NCBI GenBank assembly: GCA_946414885.1
Contig: CAMKQH010000002.1
Coordinates: 62,001 to 126,000, forward strand
Length of the DNA: 64,000 bases
Direction: 5' to 3'
From: an uncultured Lachnospiraceae bacterium
GTDB taxonomy: Bacteria; Bacillota; Clostridia; Lachnospirales; Lachnospiraceae
Shown: positions 17,982-26,623 of the stretch, piece by piece
How the letters are laid out: each line of letters opens with the position of its first letter
Numbering within the stretch: position 1 is the first letter of the stretch
Notes under the pieces: model-generated
The model's database searches: none
Told to the model about the DNA's origin: nothing
What the model saw: the letters and a program-made list of their open reading frames with translations, nothing else
Made by a program: the position numbers and the translations under genes

Positions 17982-19540
17982 TGGAAAGATGGAATATGCA
18001 GAGTGGCGTGGTTGAAAAAGCAAAAAGAAATCTTCTTTTTGGCGTAATTAATAAAAGCATATTGATGATTTGTCCTTTTGTGGAACGATTGGTGATCCAG
18101 ATGGTTCTTGGATCACAGTATTTGGGCCTGGGAAGTCTGTATACCTCCATCTTAAACGTGTTGAGCCTGACGGAGCTGGGATTTGGCGCCGCCATGGTCT
18201 ATAATATGTATAAGCCAGTCGCCGAGGGTGACGTGGAAAAGGTTAATGCGTTGCTTGGATATTATCGTAAAGTCTACCGTATCGTAGGGGCGGCCATACT
18301 GCTCTTTGGAACGATGGTCATTCCTTTTTTGCCGTATTTGATCGAGGGATCACATCCGGCGGACGTTAACCTAACGTATTTATATCTGATCTATTTATTT
18401 AATGCGTCGATTAGTTATTTTTTGTTTGCTTACGTGACGTCTTTGGTTGTCGTGAATCAGAGAGATGACATTCAAAGCGCCGTCAATTCCGTAATTAAGA
18501 TTTTGTTAACCTCGTCTCAGGCGGTTGTCTTGCTTGTGACGAGTAATTATTATTTATTCGCCATACTATTGCCTGTATTTACCATTGCTAATAATCTGTG
18601 GTTGGCCTACAGGGTAAAAAAGTGTTTCCCGCAGTATAAACCGCAAGGGAGCATCTCCGAGAGTGACAAGAAAGGCCTTAGGAAATTAGTGTTTGGCACT
18701 TTTGTCAATCAGGCCTGCCTGGTGACCAGAAATGCATTAGACAGCATATGCGTGTCGGCATTTTTGGGGTTATCGTTCACGGCAATCTATAATAACTATT
18801 ACATGGTTCTTTCAGGCGCTGCAACGTGTGTCGCCATAATCTGTAACGCCTTTATAGGCGGAGTCGGCATTCACGTGGCAACAAAGAGCGTCGCCGAGAA
18901 TTTTGAGGAACTCAAGAAAATTGATTTCCTGTATTTAATTGTTGGCGGATGGTGCGCAACATTCATGCTGTGTCTTTATCAGCCGTTTATGCAGCTGTGG
19001 ATGGGAGAGGACATGATGTTTCCCATGGAAGTGGTCATCATGCTGTGTGTGTATTTTTATCTGTTAAAGTTAGGCGACATGCGGTCCATGTATTCATCAG
19101 CGAAGGGGTTATGGTGGGAGCAACGGTATCGTGCGTTAACGGAAACATTGCTAAACCTCGTGCTGAACGTTGTCTTGGGTAAATTCTTTGGCGTGTACGG
19201 AATTATTGCGGCGACTATGATCTCATTGTTTTTATGTAATTACGTATGGTCAGTGGCGATTGTATTCCGCCTGTATTTCTCATTGGACAGACGGAAGGAG
19301 TATTATACGTATCAATTTAAGCAGTCTTTGGTAAACCTGTTTGTTGCGGCCGTTACTTACTTACTGGTGTCTAAGCTTACAATAGAAAATCTATACTTAC
19401 GGTTGGGGATCCGGGTCGTGATCTGTACCGTGATTCCAGCGATCGTTTATTATTTGATCTATAGGAAAAATGAGAATTTCCAGTATTTGATTTCAAGGAT
19501 ACTTAAGAGAAATAAACGGAGACATCATGACGAAGGGTAA
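17981..19540 (+). CDS. Wzx-type polysaccharide flippase
   Basis: 519 residues with about twelve to fourteen membrane segments, similar to the MOP superfamily (polysaccharide transport proteins): KRNLLFGVINKSIL at the N-terminus and SLYTSILNVLSLTELGFGAAM in the first helices. It would flip the completed lipid-linked repeat unit to the outer face for the Wzy-like polymerase. The ATG at 17981 overlaps the previous stop (TGATG) with GAAGTGGG upstream; a TTG at 17978 is in the same frame. Confidence 0.85.
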   Translation: MERWNMQSGVVEKAKRNLLFGVINKSILMICPFVERLVIQMVLGSQYLGLGSLYTSILNVLSLTELGFGAAMVYNMYKPVAEGDVEKVNALLGYYRKVYRIVGAAILLFGTMVIPFLPYLIEGSHPADVNLTYLYLIYLFNASISYFLFAYVTSLVVVNQRDDIQSAVNSVIKILLTSSQAVVLLVTSNYYLFAILLPVFTIANNLWLAYRVKKCFPQYKPQGSISESDKKGLRKLVFGTFVNQACLVTRNALDSICVSAFLGLSFTAIYNNYYMVLSGAATCVAIICNAFIGGVGIHVATKSVAENFEELKKIDFLYLIVGGWCATFMLCLYQPFMQLWMGEDMMFPMEVVIMLCVYFYLLKLGDMRSMYSSAKGLWWEQRYRALTETLLNLVLNVVLGKFFGVYGIIAATMISLFLCNYVWSVAIVFRLYFSLDRRKEYYTYQFKQSLVNLFVAAVTYLLVSKLTIENLYLRLGIRVVICTVIPAIVYYLIYRKNENFQYLISRILKRNKRRHHDEG

Positions 19541-20606
19541 GAATTCTTCAATTCAGGCTTTGCGCGGCATAGGTTTTTTGCTTGTTTTCTTATATCACGC
19601 AGAAGTGATTCCCGCGGGAGGAATCATGGGCGTGGAGTTGTTTTTCGTAATGTCCGGCTTTTTGCTCAGTATAATTCATCCAGATCAGGAAATACCGCTG
19701 CGCTTAAAAGATTGTGCAGAATATTCCGTAAAAAAGATGCGGAAGCTTTATTTGTTGCATCTGCTCATGGCTTTTTGCGCGCTTCCTTTTCTGGTGTATC
19801 GGTTTTGGGGGAAGTCTCACGCGATTGCAAGCATCGTACTTAGGACGATGGCGAACGTTCTGCTGATACAAGCCTGGATACCCGTGGATGACGTAAAGTA
19901 TTCGCTCAACAATTTGTCTTGGTTTTTAAGCTGCATGCTGTTTCTGTACTTTATTTTCCCTTTTGTGAAAGCACGCATGCGTAAGATAAATGATGAGAGG
20001 ACGGTGCTTACGCGCATGGCAGCCATGTGCGTGTTAATCTCGGCAATTTCGATAGTCTTATGGTATGTTTGTGCATGCAGATGCGGAGACATAAATTTAT
20101 TCAAGATGCTGACTTATAATTTTCCGGCATTTAGGGCGTTGGATTTTATCTTGGGATGTTATCTTGGGAAGTTTGTTTCCATGCATCCATTTTCAATTGA
20201 AAAGTATAAAGCTACCGTACTTGAAATTCTTGCATTGATCCTTGTCGCGGCGATCGCCTTGATTGACTGGAATGGCATGTTTGACGTGAAATATTGGGTT
20301 GGCTGTAATATTTTGCCAATCCTTCCGGCAGTCTGCATCATTATACTGTTTTATCAAAGGAAAGGCATCATTTCAGATTCCTTGGGTAAAGGAATTATGA
20401 AATCGTTAGGCGATATTAGCGGACAGACTTACCTGATTCATGAAATCGTATTGATCTATCTTGGGTATGCCCTAAATTATGCGTTAAAGAATATCAATTC
20501 CACATGGATTACCGTGATACGCACACTTCTTGGATTCGCAATAACGATGATGCTGGCCAAAGCATGGAATTACGTTGGTAAACGGCTGGAGAAGCAACAT
20601 GAATAG
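19527..20606 (+). CDS. Acyltransferase-3 family membrane protein
   Basis: 359 residues, about ten membrane segments. The N-terminus shows the family pattern SIQALRGIGFLLVFLYHA (catalytic His) and GVELFFVMSGFLL. These proteins O-acetylate or succinylate surface sugars. The start overlaps the flippase gene by 14 bases. It probably decorates the polysaccharide made by this cluster. Confidence 0.88.
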   Translation: MTKGKNSSIQALRGIGFLLVFLYHAEVIPAGGIMGVELFFVMSGFLLSIIHPDQEIPLRLKDCAEYSVKKMRKLYLLHLLMAFCALPFLVYRFWGKSHAIASIVLRTMANVLLIQAWIPVDDVKYSLNNLSWFLSCMLFLYFIFPFVKARMRKINDERTVLTRMAAMCVLISAISIVLWYVCACRCGDINLFKMLTYNFPAFRALDFILGCYLGKFVSMHPFSIEKYKATVLEILALILVAAIALIDWNGMFDVKYWVGCNILPILPAVCIIILFYQRKGIISDSLGKGIMKSLGDISGQTYLIHEIVLIYLGYALNYALKNINSTWITVIRTLLGFAITMMLAKAWNYVGKRLEKQHE

Positions 20607-21507
20607 AGTATTGGTGATTATGTCGACCTATAATGGGGAAAAATACGTCAGGGAACAAATCAACAGCATCTTAATGCAAAAAAACGTAGAAGTAAGCGTT
20701 TTGGTCCGGGATGATGGTTCTACTGACGGAACGCTTGAAGTGATCAATGGATTGCAGGATGACAGAATAACCGTCTTAAATGGTGAAAACATGGGCTGTG
20801 AGGCAAGCTTCTTTGAATTGCTAATGCATTGCAAAGGATATGAATACTATGCTTTTTCGGATCAAGACGATTATTGGGAGGAAGACAAGATTATTTCAGC
20901 AATCCAAGGAATTCAAACGGAAAACGGCCCTGCTCTTGCAGCATGTAATTTATGGGCTTGTGATGAAGCCTTAAATCCCCTGAGATTGACGTATGATGAA
21001 AAAAGCTTTGCGGATCTTGGCAAGCAAATGAAAAGGGACGTTTTACGCAACGTTCACGGTTGCGTCTTATTGTGGAACGATTCCCTAAATGACTTGCTGC
21101 GGCCGAATCTCCCGAAGAGTAAGGTTGCGCATGACGTATGGGTCAACGCCGTTGCCAATTTGCTGGGAGTAGTTTGGCTTGATCCTAAGCCGCACGTTAG
21201 ATACAGATTACATGGAGATAACGTGTCGGGGTTAGCTACGTCCGCATGGCAACGATTAAAAAAAGGAATAAGGTTGTATTTGGGCAAAAACCATCGACAG
21301 ATGGACTTGGTTGCAAGCGAATTGCTGGAATCGTTTGGAGAGCATGCGGATAAAGACTCGCAGGGATATCATAGTTTATGCGTGATCAGAGATTACAAAA
21401 AAAGCTTAAAAACGAGACTTGAGTTGATGAGACAGCCAATAATTTGTGATAGACCGTTATGGGATGCACTTTTTTGGAAACTATGTGTTTTTTTGAATAG
21501 ATTTTGA
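20599..21507 (+). CDS. Family 2 glycosyltransferase, rhamnosyltransferase-like
   Basis: 302 residues. GT-A motifs: VLVIMSTYNGEKYVREQI, VRDDGSTDGT and the DxD-like AFSDQDDYWEEDKI, followed by VAHDVWVNAV and YRLHGDNVSG, as in WfgE/rhamnosyltransferase-type enzymes. ATG 20599 overlaps the previous gene by 8 bases and has CTGGAGAAG upstream; the frame stays open back to 20575 without a ribosome site. It adds one residue to the repeat unit; donor unknown. Confidence 0.85.
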   Translation: MNRVLVIMSTYNGEKYVREQINSILMQKNVEVSVLVRDDGSTDGTLEVINGLQDDRITVLNGENMGCEASFFELLMHCKGYEYYAFSDQDDYWEEDKIISAIQGIQTENGPALAACNLWACDEALNPLRLTYDEKSFADLGKQMKRDVLRNVHGCVLLWNDSLNDLLRPNLPKSKVAHDVWVNAVANLLGVVWLDPKPHVRYRLHGDNVSGLATSAWQRLKKGIRLYLGKNHRQMDLVASELLESFGEHADKDSQGYHSLCVIRDYKKSLKTRLELMRQPIICDRPLWDALFWKLCVFLNRF

Positions 21508-21553
21508 CCGGATTAGTAATCAGAAAAGCTTGTTAGGCATGGGGAATTTTTGC

Positions 21554-22660
21554 ATGGACACATCGGAACGGTTGTTGGCATTAATGAAGAATGCCCTTAA
21601 TGGAGACAAAACGCAATTAAGCATATCGGAAGACGATCAACGGGAATTATATTCGTTGGCTGAGCAGCATATGGTTTCAGCCTTAATCTCCCGTGCGTTA
21701 GAATCAATGGGGCAAAAAAATGAGTACACGCGCATGGCACTGGCTAAGGCAAGCCAGAAAAGTATGCTTCATGATTATGAAAAAAACAGGGTTTTTGAAG
21801 CCTTGGAAAAAGCGCACGTATGGCATGCTCCATTGAAAGGCATGGTATTAAAGGAGTACTATCCATCTCGGGAATTACGTGAAATGTCGGATTGTGACGT
21901 CTTGATCGATTTAACGAAAGCTGAAGAAGTAAAAACCATAATGCAAGAACTGGGATTCACTGTTGGTAGCTTTGGCGAGGATCACCATGACGTGTATTAT
22001 AAAGCACCGATATCCTGTTTTGAGATGCATCGATATTTATTCAAAGAGTCGCATCCAATGTTTGAGTATTACGTAGACATTAAATCTAAGTTGGTTTTGG
22101 ATGAAGGCAGCACTTGCAGATATCATTTTAAGCCAGAGGACTTCTATGTCTATGTCATTGCGCATGAGAATGTACATTGTGACGTCTATAACGGAACTGG
22201 AGTAAGATCACTTGCGGATGTTTATGTTTTTTTGAAAAAATATCAGGAAACCATGGATTGGGCGTATGTAAAACGGGAATGTCAGAAAATTGGGATATGG
22301 GAATTTGAAGAGAAAAACCGTAAGCTTGCCTTAAATTTATTTGGTCCCGGGGAGATGACGCCTGAGGAAAAAAAATGGCTTCGTTTTTTCGTTGAAGGCG
22401 GCGTATATGGGAGCAGTGCCAACGGAGTACATTATAAAGTCGACGCATATGGCGGAGGAATTAAGGGAAGAATCAAGTATGTTTTCAAACGGTTATTCCC
22501 TCCGCTTGGTTGGATAAAAACGAATTTTCCCTTTGTTTATAAGCACAAAGTTCTTTTGGTTTTTGTTCCGTTCCTTCGCCTGGGACAGGCGTTAACTACA
22601 AGACGGAAGGCCGCATTAAAGGAAATCAAGGCAGTAACGGAACGGGAAGAGGAACATTAA
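21554..22660 (+). CDS. NTP_transf_5 nucleotidyltransferase-like protein
   Basis: 368 residues. The core motif APLKGMVLKEYYP...REMSDCDVLID (about residues 97-128) matches the NTP_transf_5 family, with the paired acidic residues of a pol-beta-type nucleotidyltransferase. A second half of about 200 residues ends in a basic tail. In other Gram-positives members of this family sit in lasso-peptide clusters with PqqD, or in polysaccharide clusters with PqqD and a signal-peptidase-like gene, as here. Substrate unknown. ATG 21554 is chosen because GGGGA lies 7 bases upstream; TTG 21530 and ATG 21539 are in frame but poorly supported. Last gene of the polysaccharide cluster. Confidence 0.75.
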   Translation: MDTSERLLALMKNALNGDKTQLSISEDDQRELYSLAEQHMVSALISRALESMGQKNEYTRMALAKASQKSMLHDYEKNRVFEALEKAHVWHAPLKGMVLKEYYPSRELREMSDCDVLIDLTKAEEVKTIMQELGFTVGSFGEDHHDVYYKAPISCFEMHRYLFKESHPMFEYYVDIKSKLVLDEGSTCRYHFKPEDFYVYVIAHENVHCDVYNGTGVRSLADVYVFLKKYQETMDWAYVKRECQKIGIWEFEEKNRKLALNLFGPGEMTPEEKKWLRFFVEGGVYGSSANGVHYKVDAYGGGIKGRIKYVFKRLFPPLGWIKTNFPFVYKHKVLLVFVPFLRLGQALTTRRKAALKEIKAVTEREEEH

Positions 22661-22787
22661 TTCAAATCTGAGAATAGATCAATTTTCTGTTGTTATGTAT
22701 CATTCCCAGATTCCGTAAAATGAGTTATCCTAAAGAAGTAAAAAAACGATTTACTTATTCGTTTGGAAGCATGGGGGTAACTGACAT

Positions 22788-24722
22788 ATGAAGCTGTTAA
22801 ATTATACAAGACTTCCGCTGGAAGACGCGGTATACGCAAATCGCCTTGCATACAGCATGCATCTTGCGCTTCAGGATGCAGATGGTTCTTGGCGTGCCTT
22901 GAACCACAATTCCGGCGTGCTTTTTGTGAAGGCAACGGAAAATAAGGATGGATCATTAAATCCAAAGAGTTTAAAGAGCCCCTGGCTGTTTTCCTTAAAG
23001 GAAGGCGGCTATGGGGTTTTTGCGGTCCGGACGCTGGCTAACGGTGAAGAAGACACGGAGGATCTGGGCACGGCGGTCTTTTGGACCAGTAAGGATCTGG
23101 TCAGATATGAGGAGCGCGGTCTGGTAAAACTGGCGGACGGCGCGTTGCAGGAGGTTCGCTGCGAGTATGCTTCGGACGGGAAGTATCATTTGTACTGGAA
23201 GCAGTCAGACGGTACCTGGCATGAGGCGGGCCTTGCGTCAATCCATGATTTTAACGTAGGCGATTTCCGAAAGGGAATTCCGGGAATCGCAATTGGGGCA
23301 GAACCCGCACTGAGCCGTGGCGATATCCGGGGTTGCCGCGGCGGAGTTGGTGCGGCAGCCGCCGATAAGATGAATGCCACGGAGGTGCCTGGAATACAGG
23401 GCGCCGTGGCCGGCAACGTGATCGAGATCCCGGAGGAACTGGGCGAATATTTGAAGAAAAAGTTGATGCCTGCAATGCAGGTGGGCGTGATGGCACCGAA
23501 GGAGATCCGCATGGATGCTTTGGAAGTCAAGGAATTCCTTGCACGGAAAGGACTTGCGGATGCAGGTCAGGCTGAGAAGGCGAATGCCATCCTGGGCGGC
23601 GTGACGGTGGATGCCCTTTACAGTGACGGGGCGCAGGTTCCAAAGCACGTGGAGTGGGATGCAGCAAGTCTTTCGGATGTAAAGGTGACGGAGGCGGGCA
23701 TTTATCCGCTAAAGGGCAAGCTTACGCAGCCGCATTTTGGATTCCCGATCTGCACGGACCGAGCAGACCCTTGCGTTTGCAAGTGGAACGGAAAATATTA
23801 TTATATCGCAACCAACGACGCGGACGGCAACCACACGCTGTACATGCGCTGCGCGGACAGTCTGGAAGGCATCCGGGACGCTGAGGAGCATTTGATCTTG
23901 GACAGCACTACCTATGAAGGCATTGGCGGATTGTTGTGGGCGCCGGAATTCCACGTGATCGACGATAATCTGTATTTGTTCCACGCCTGCACGCCCGGGC
24001 CCTTCTTCTGTGAGGAGAGCCACGTGATGACGCTCCGGAAGGGCGGCGATCCGTTAAAGAAAGAGGATTGGTCAAGACCCATGAGGGTCGTAAAGCCTGA
24101 CGGCAGCGACATATGTGAGGCCGGCAAGGAGATCACTTTGGACATGACGGAATTTGAGTGGCAGGGAGAATTATACGTCATCTGGTCACAGAGACAATTC
24201 CTTCCAAAGGATCTTGGCGCATGGCTCTATATCGCGAAATTAAACCGAGAGAAGCCGTGGATGCTTGCAAGTGATTCCGTTGTTCTTTCCAAGCCGGAAT
24301 ACGGCTGGGCAAACAATCACACCTTTGTGGACGAGGGACCTTTCGCATTGATCCGCGGGGACAAGCTCTACGTTACCTTCTCCTCTGCAGCCGTGGACAG
24401 CACTTACGTGGTGGGACTTCTGCAGATCGAGGCAGGAAAGGACCTTCTGGATCCCAAGAACTGGTACAAGAACAATTATCCCCTGTTCACTTCCAGAAGC
24501 TACGAAGGGGAATACGGTACCGGCCACAATGCCTACGTGATCGATGATGACGGCATCACCTGGAACACCTATCACGCGCGTCCGGGCGTTGACGGTCCGA
24601 GAAGCACGGGCATCCGCCGCGTTCACTTTGACGTCGACGGCGAGCCCATGCTCGACGTCATCGAGGAACTTGACCTGCGCGACGGCTGCCGCGATTTTGA
24701 AACCGTCCTCGTGATCGAGTGA
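22788..24722 (+). CDS. GH43-type glycoside hydrolase with N-terminal propeller-like half
   Basis: 644 residues, no signal peptide, so cytoplasmic. The C-terminal half (from about 310) has GH43 features: RADPCVCKWNGKYYYIA with the base Asp near 327, WAPEFHVIDDNLYLFHA, DEGPFALIRGDKLYVTFS with the probable acid Glu, and GTGHNAYV. The N-terminal 150 residues (AYSMHLALQD, FWTSKDLVRYE) look like part of another beta-propeller, an architecture seen in Lachnospiraceae enzymes. Likely an arabinofuranosidase or xylosidase acting on imported oligosaccharides. No transporter gene is next to it. GGGGGT precedes the ATG. Confidence 0.8.
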   Translation: MKLLNYTRLPLEDAVYANRLAYSMHLALQDADGSWRALNHNSGVLFVKATENKDGSLNPKSLKSPWLFSLKEGGYGVFAVRTLANGEEDTEDLGTAVFWTSKDLVRYEERGLVKLADGALQEVRCEYASDGKYHLYWKQSDGTWHEAGLASIHDFNVGDFRKGIPGIAIGAEPALSRGDIRGCRGGVGAAAADKMNATEVPGIQGAVAGNVIEIPEELGEYLKKKLMPAMQVGVMAPKEIRMDALEVKEFLARKGLADAGQAEKANAILGGVTVDALYSDGAQVPKHVEWDAASLSDVKVTEAGIYPLKGKLTQPHFGFPICTDRADPCVCKWNGKYYYIATNDADGNHTLYMRCADSLEGIRDAEEHLILDSTTYEGIGGLLWAPEFHVIDDNLYLFHACTPGPFFCEESHVMTLRKGGDPLKKEDWSRPMRVVKPDGSDICEAGKEITLDMTEFEWQGELYVIWSQRQFLPKDLGAWLYIAKLNREKPWMLASDSVVLSKPEYGWANNHTFVDEGPFALIRGDKLYVTFSSAAVDSTYVVGLLQIEAGKDLLDPKNWYKNNYPLFTSRSYEGEYGTGHNAYVIDDDGITWNTYHARPGVDGPRSTGIRRVHFDVDGEPMLDVIEELDLRDGCRDFETVLVIE

Positions 24723-24852
24723 ACTAGTCACGGAGAACGGAGAGACTGACGTTAATGTTTCATTCTTAAAGAACGTAAATAGTGGGTAATAGTATTAATG
24801 AAGTGAATTAACTTCCCATACCGCGATTGCTCGGTTTGCTTTCACTGCGTAA

Positions 24853-24895
24853 GCGTCTGGCGGAGCCGTTCCATGAGAATGACTCCGTCGGACGC
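24853..24895 (+). promoter_or_regulatory. Strong hairpin in the carboxylesterase leader
   Basis: GCGTCTGGCGGAG at 24853-24865 pairs over 13 positions (two G-T wobbles) with CTCCGTCGGACGC at 24883-24895. No T run follows, so it is not a simple terminator. It lies 42 bases upstream of the start codon, in the 215-base gap before the esterase gene. It could stabilise the mRNA or act as a control element; no known riboswitch is recognised. Confidence 0.55.
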
Positions 24896-24937
24896 GGAAC
24901 CTTGGGAAGGAAAAATATAATTATGGAGGGTGATAAC

Positions 24938-26485
24938 ATGTTGAGAGTTATAAAGACGGAAAATGGTTACGTGAAGGGTATCCCCGCAGCGGATCCCAGG
25001 TACACGGCGTTCAAGGGAATTCCTTTTGCAGCGCCTCCCGTAGGGGAAAACAGATGGCGTGCGCCCCAGCCGGCAGCAAACTGGGACGGAGTCCGCGAGT
25101 GTTATACGTTCGCGCCGATCTCCGTGCAGGATACGCCTGGTCTTGGCACTGACATCTATTGCCGTGAGTGGCATGTGGATCCCGAGATCCCCATGGATGA
25201 GGACTGCCTGTACTTAAACGTTTGGACTGGCGCAAAGTCTGCTGACGAAAAGCTTCCCGTAGTCGTATGGTTCTTTGGCGGCGGCTTCCAGTGGGGTTAT
25301 CCCGCAGAGATGGAATTCGACGGCGAGAGAGTTGCAAGACGCGGCGTTGTCGTTGTTTCCGTAAACTATCGATTGAACGTATTTGGATTTATGGCACATC
25401 CCGAGCTGACTGCCAAGCAGTCTGACGCTCCTACCAACTTCGGCCTTCTGGATCAGCAGGCAGGCCTGAAGTGGGTACAGAGAAACATCGCGGCTTTCGG
25501 CGGCGATCCTGAGAAAGTGACCATTGCAGGTCAGTCCGCAGGCGGCGGCAGCGTAATGGCACAGGTAACCTGCCCGAACAACGTAGGTTTGTTCCGCGGC
25601 GCGATCGTACAATCCGGCCTGATCAGCAGCCCTTATGATGACGGCGGTTTCGGCAACGAGCCCCTGGCATCCGCAGAGAAGAACGGTGAAGAGTTCCTGA
25701 AGTTCCTTGGCGTATCTTCCATTGACGAGGCTAGAAAGATTGACGCGAAGACCCTGCTTGCAAAGTATGGCGAGTATGTTCCCGGAATCATGCTGGGCGC
25801 TACGGAAGGACCTCACAGAATGTTCCCCGTTGCAGACATGAAGTTCTGCTTTGGCAATTCCATGAAGCTCTTCATGGAGGGCAAGCACGTGCCCGTTGCA
25901 TTGATGGCAGGAAACACCGGCGACGAGTTCCCGAGCGCTATCTTTGCAAAGTCTGAGGAAGAGTTTGTGGAGAAGGCGAAGGCATGGTTTGGCGATAAGG
26001 CAGATGAGTTCCTTGCATTCCCTGAGGCTAAGGTTAAAGGCGGCATGGGCGGCATGGGTTACGCTCCCATCAGCGGCATTGAGTGTGCCGTAAAGTCCGT
26101 TGCGTTAAAGGCACAGGAGAATGGAGACGGTCCCGTTTATTACTATCGCTTCGAGCCCGACATCCCCGGATGGGACAATCCCGGCACCTTCCATTCCGTA
26201 GAGCTTTGGTTCTTCTTTGAGACCCTGGCAAAGTGTTGGAGACCTTTCGTTGGCAGACATTATGACCTTGCCCGCCAGATGTGTGATTACTGGAGCAACT
26301 TCATTAAGTTCGGTAATCCCAATGGTCAGGGTTCCGACGGCAATGAGCTTCCCAAGTGGCTTCCTTACACCAAGGAAGGCCGCGACGGCATGAGCTTCCA
26401 GTCCTGTGGCGCTACGCCTCAGCACGGCGAGACCGAGTTCATGAGATTCCTGGTAGACAAGAAGATCGAAGCCACCATGAAATAG
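24938..26485 (+). CDS. Type-B carboxylesterase
   Basis: 515 residues, cytoplasmic. Family motifs: an N-terminal TAFKGIPFAAPPVGENRW, EDCLYLNVW, the oxyanion loop WFFGGGFQWG, nucleophile elbow GQSAGGGS (Ser near 200), and the catalytic His in GTFHSVELWFFF. It hydrolyses carboxylic esters; between two GH43 genes a role in removing acetyl or aromatic esters from xylan fragments is likely. ATG 24938 has GGAGGG upstream; the frame is open to 24827 without support. Synonymous codon choice looks more C-rich and biased than in neighbours, which could mean high expression. Confidence 0.88.
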   Translation: MLRVIKTENGYVKGIPAADPRYTAFKGIPFAAPPVGENRWRAPQPAANWDGVRECYTFAPISVQDTPGLGTDIYCREWHVDPEIPMDEDCLYLNVWTGAKSADEKLPVVVWFFGGGFQWGYPAEMEFDGERVARRGVVVVSVNYRLNVFGFMAHPELTAKQSDAPTNFGLLDQQAGLKWVQRNIAAFGGDPEKVTIAGQSAGGGSVMAQVTCPNNVGLFRGAIVQSGLISSPYDDGGFGNEPLASAEKNGEEFLKFLGVSSIDEARKIDAKTLLAKYGEYVPGIMLGATEGPHRMFPVADMKFCFGNSMKLFMEGKHVPVALMAGNTGDEFPSAIFAKSEEEFVEKAKAWFGDKADEFLAFPEAKVKGGMGGMGYAPISGIECAVKSVALKAQENGDGPVYYYRFEPDIPGWDNPGTFHSVELWFFFETLAKCWRPFVGRHYDLARQMCDYWSNFIKFGNPNGQGSDGNELPKWLPYTKEGRDGMSFQSCGATPQHGETEFMRFLVDKKIEATMK

Positions 26486-26507
26486 AATGTTGAAACAGTA
26501 TTGAATG

Positions 26508-26548
26508 CAAGGACCGTAAGCTTTCCGCTTACGGTCCTTTTGAGTTTT
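26508..26548 (+). terminator. Rho-independent terminator after the carboxylesterase
   Basis: AAGGACCGTAAGC at 26508-26520 pairs with GCTTACGGTCCTT at 26526-26538, followed by T-rich DNA. Confidence 0.9.
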
Positions 26549-26552
26549 TTGC

Positions 26553-26580
26553 TTGCCATCAAATAGGGGAAGTAATATAA
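26553..26580 (+). promoter_or_regulatory. Sigma-A promoter for the GH43 gene at 26624
   Basis: TTGCCA at 26553-26558 and TATAAT at 26575-26580, 16 bases apart, lie just after the terminator and 43 bases before the ATG. Confidence 0.8.
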
Positions 26581-26623
26581 TATTTTTACAAGTTCACTAG
26601 TTTAGCGAAAGGAGTTTAGAAAT

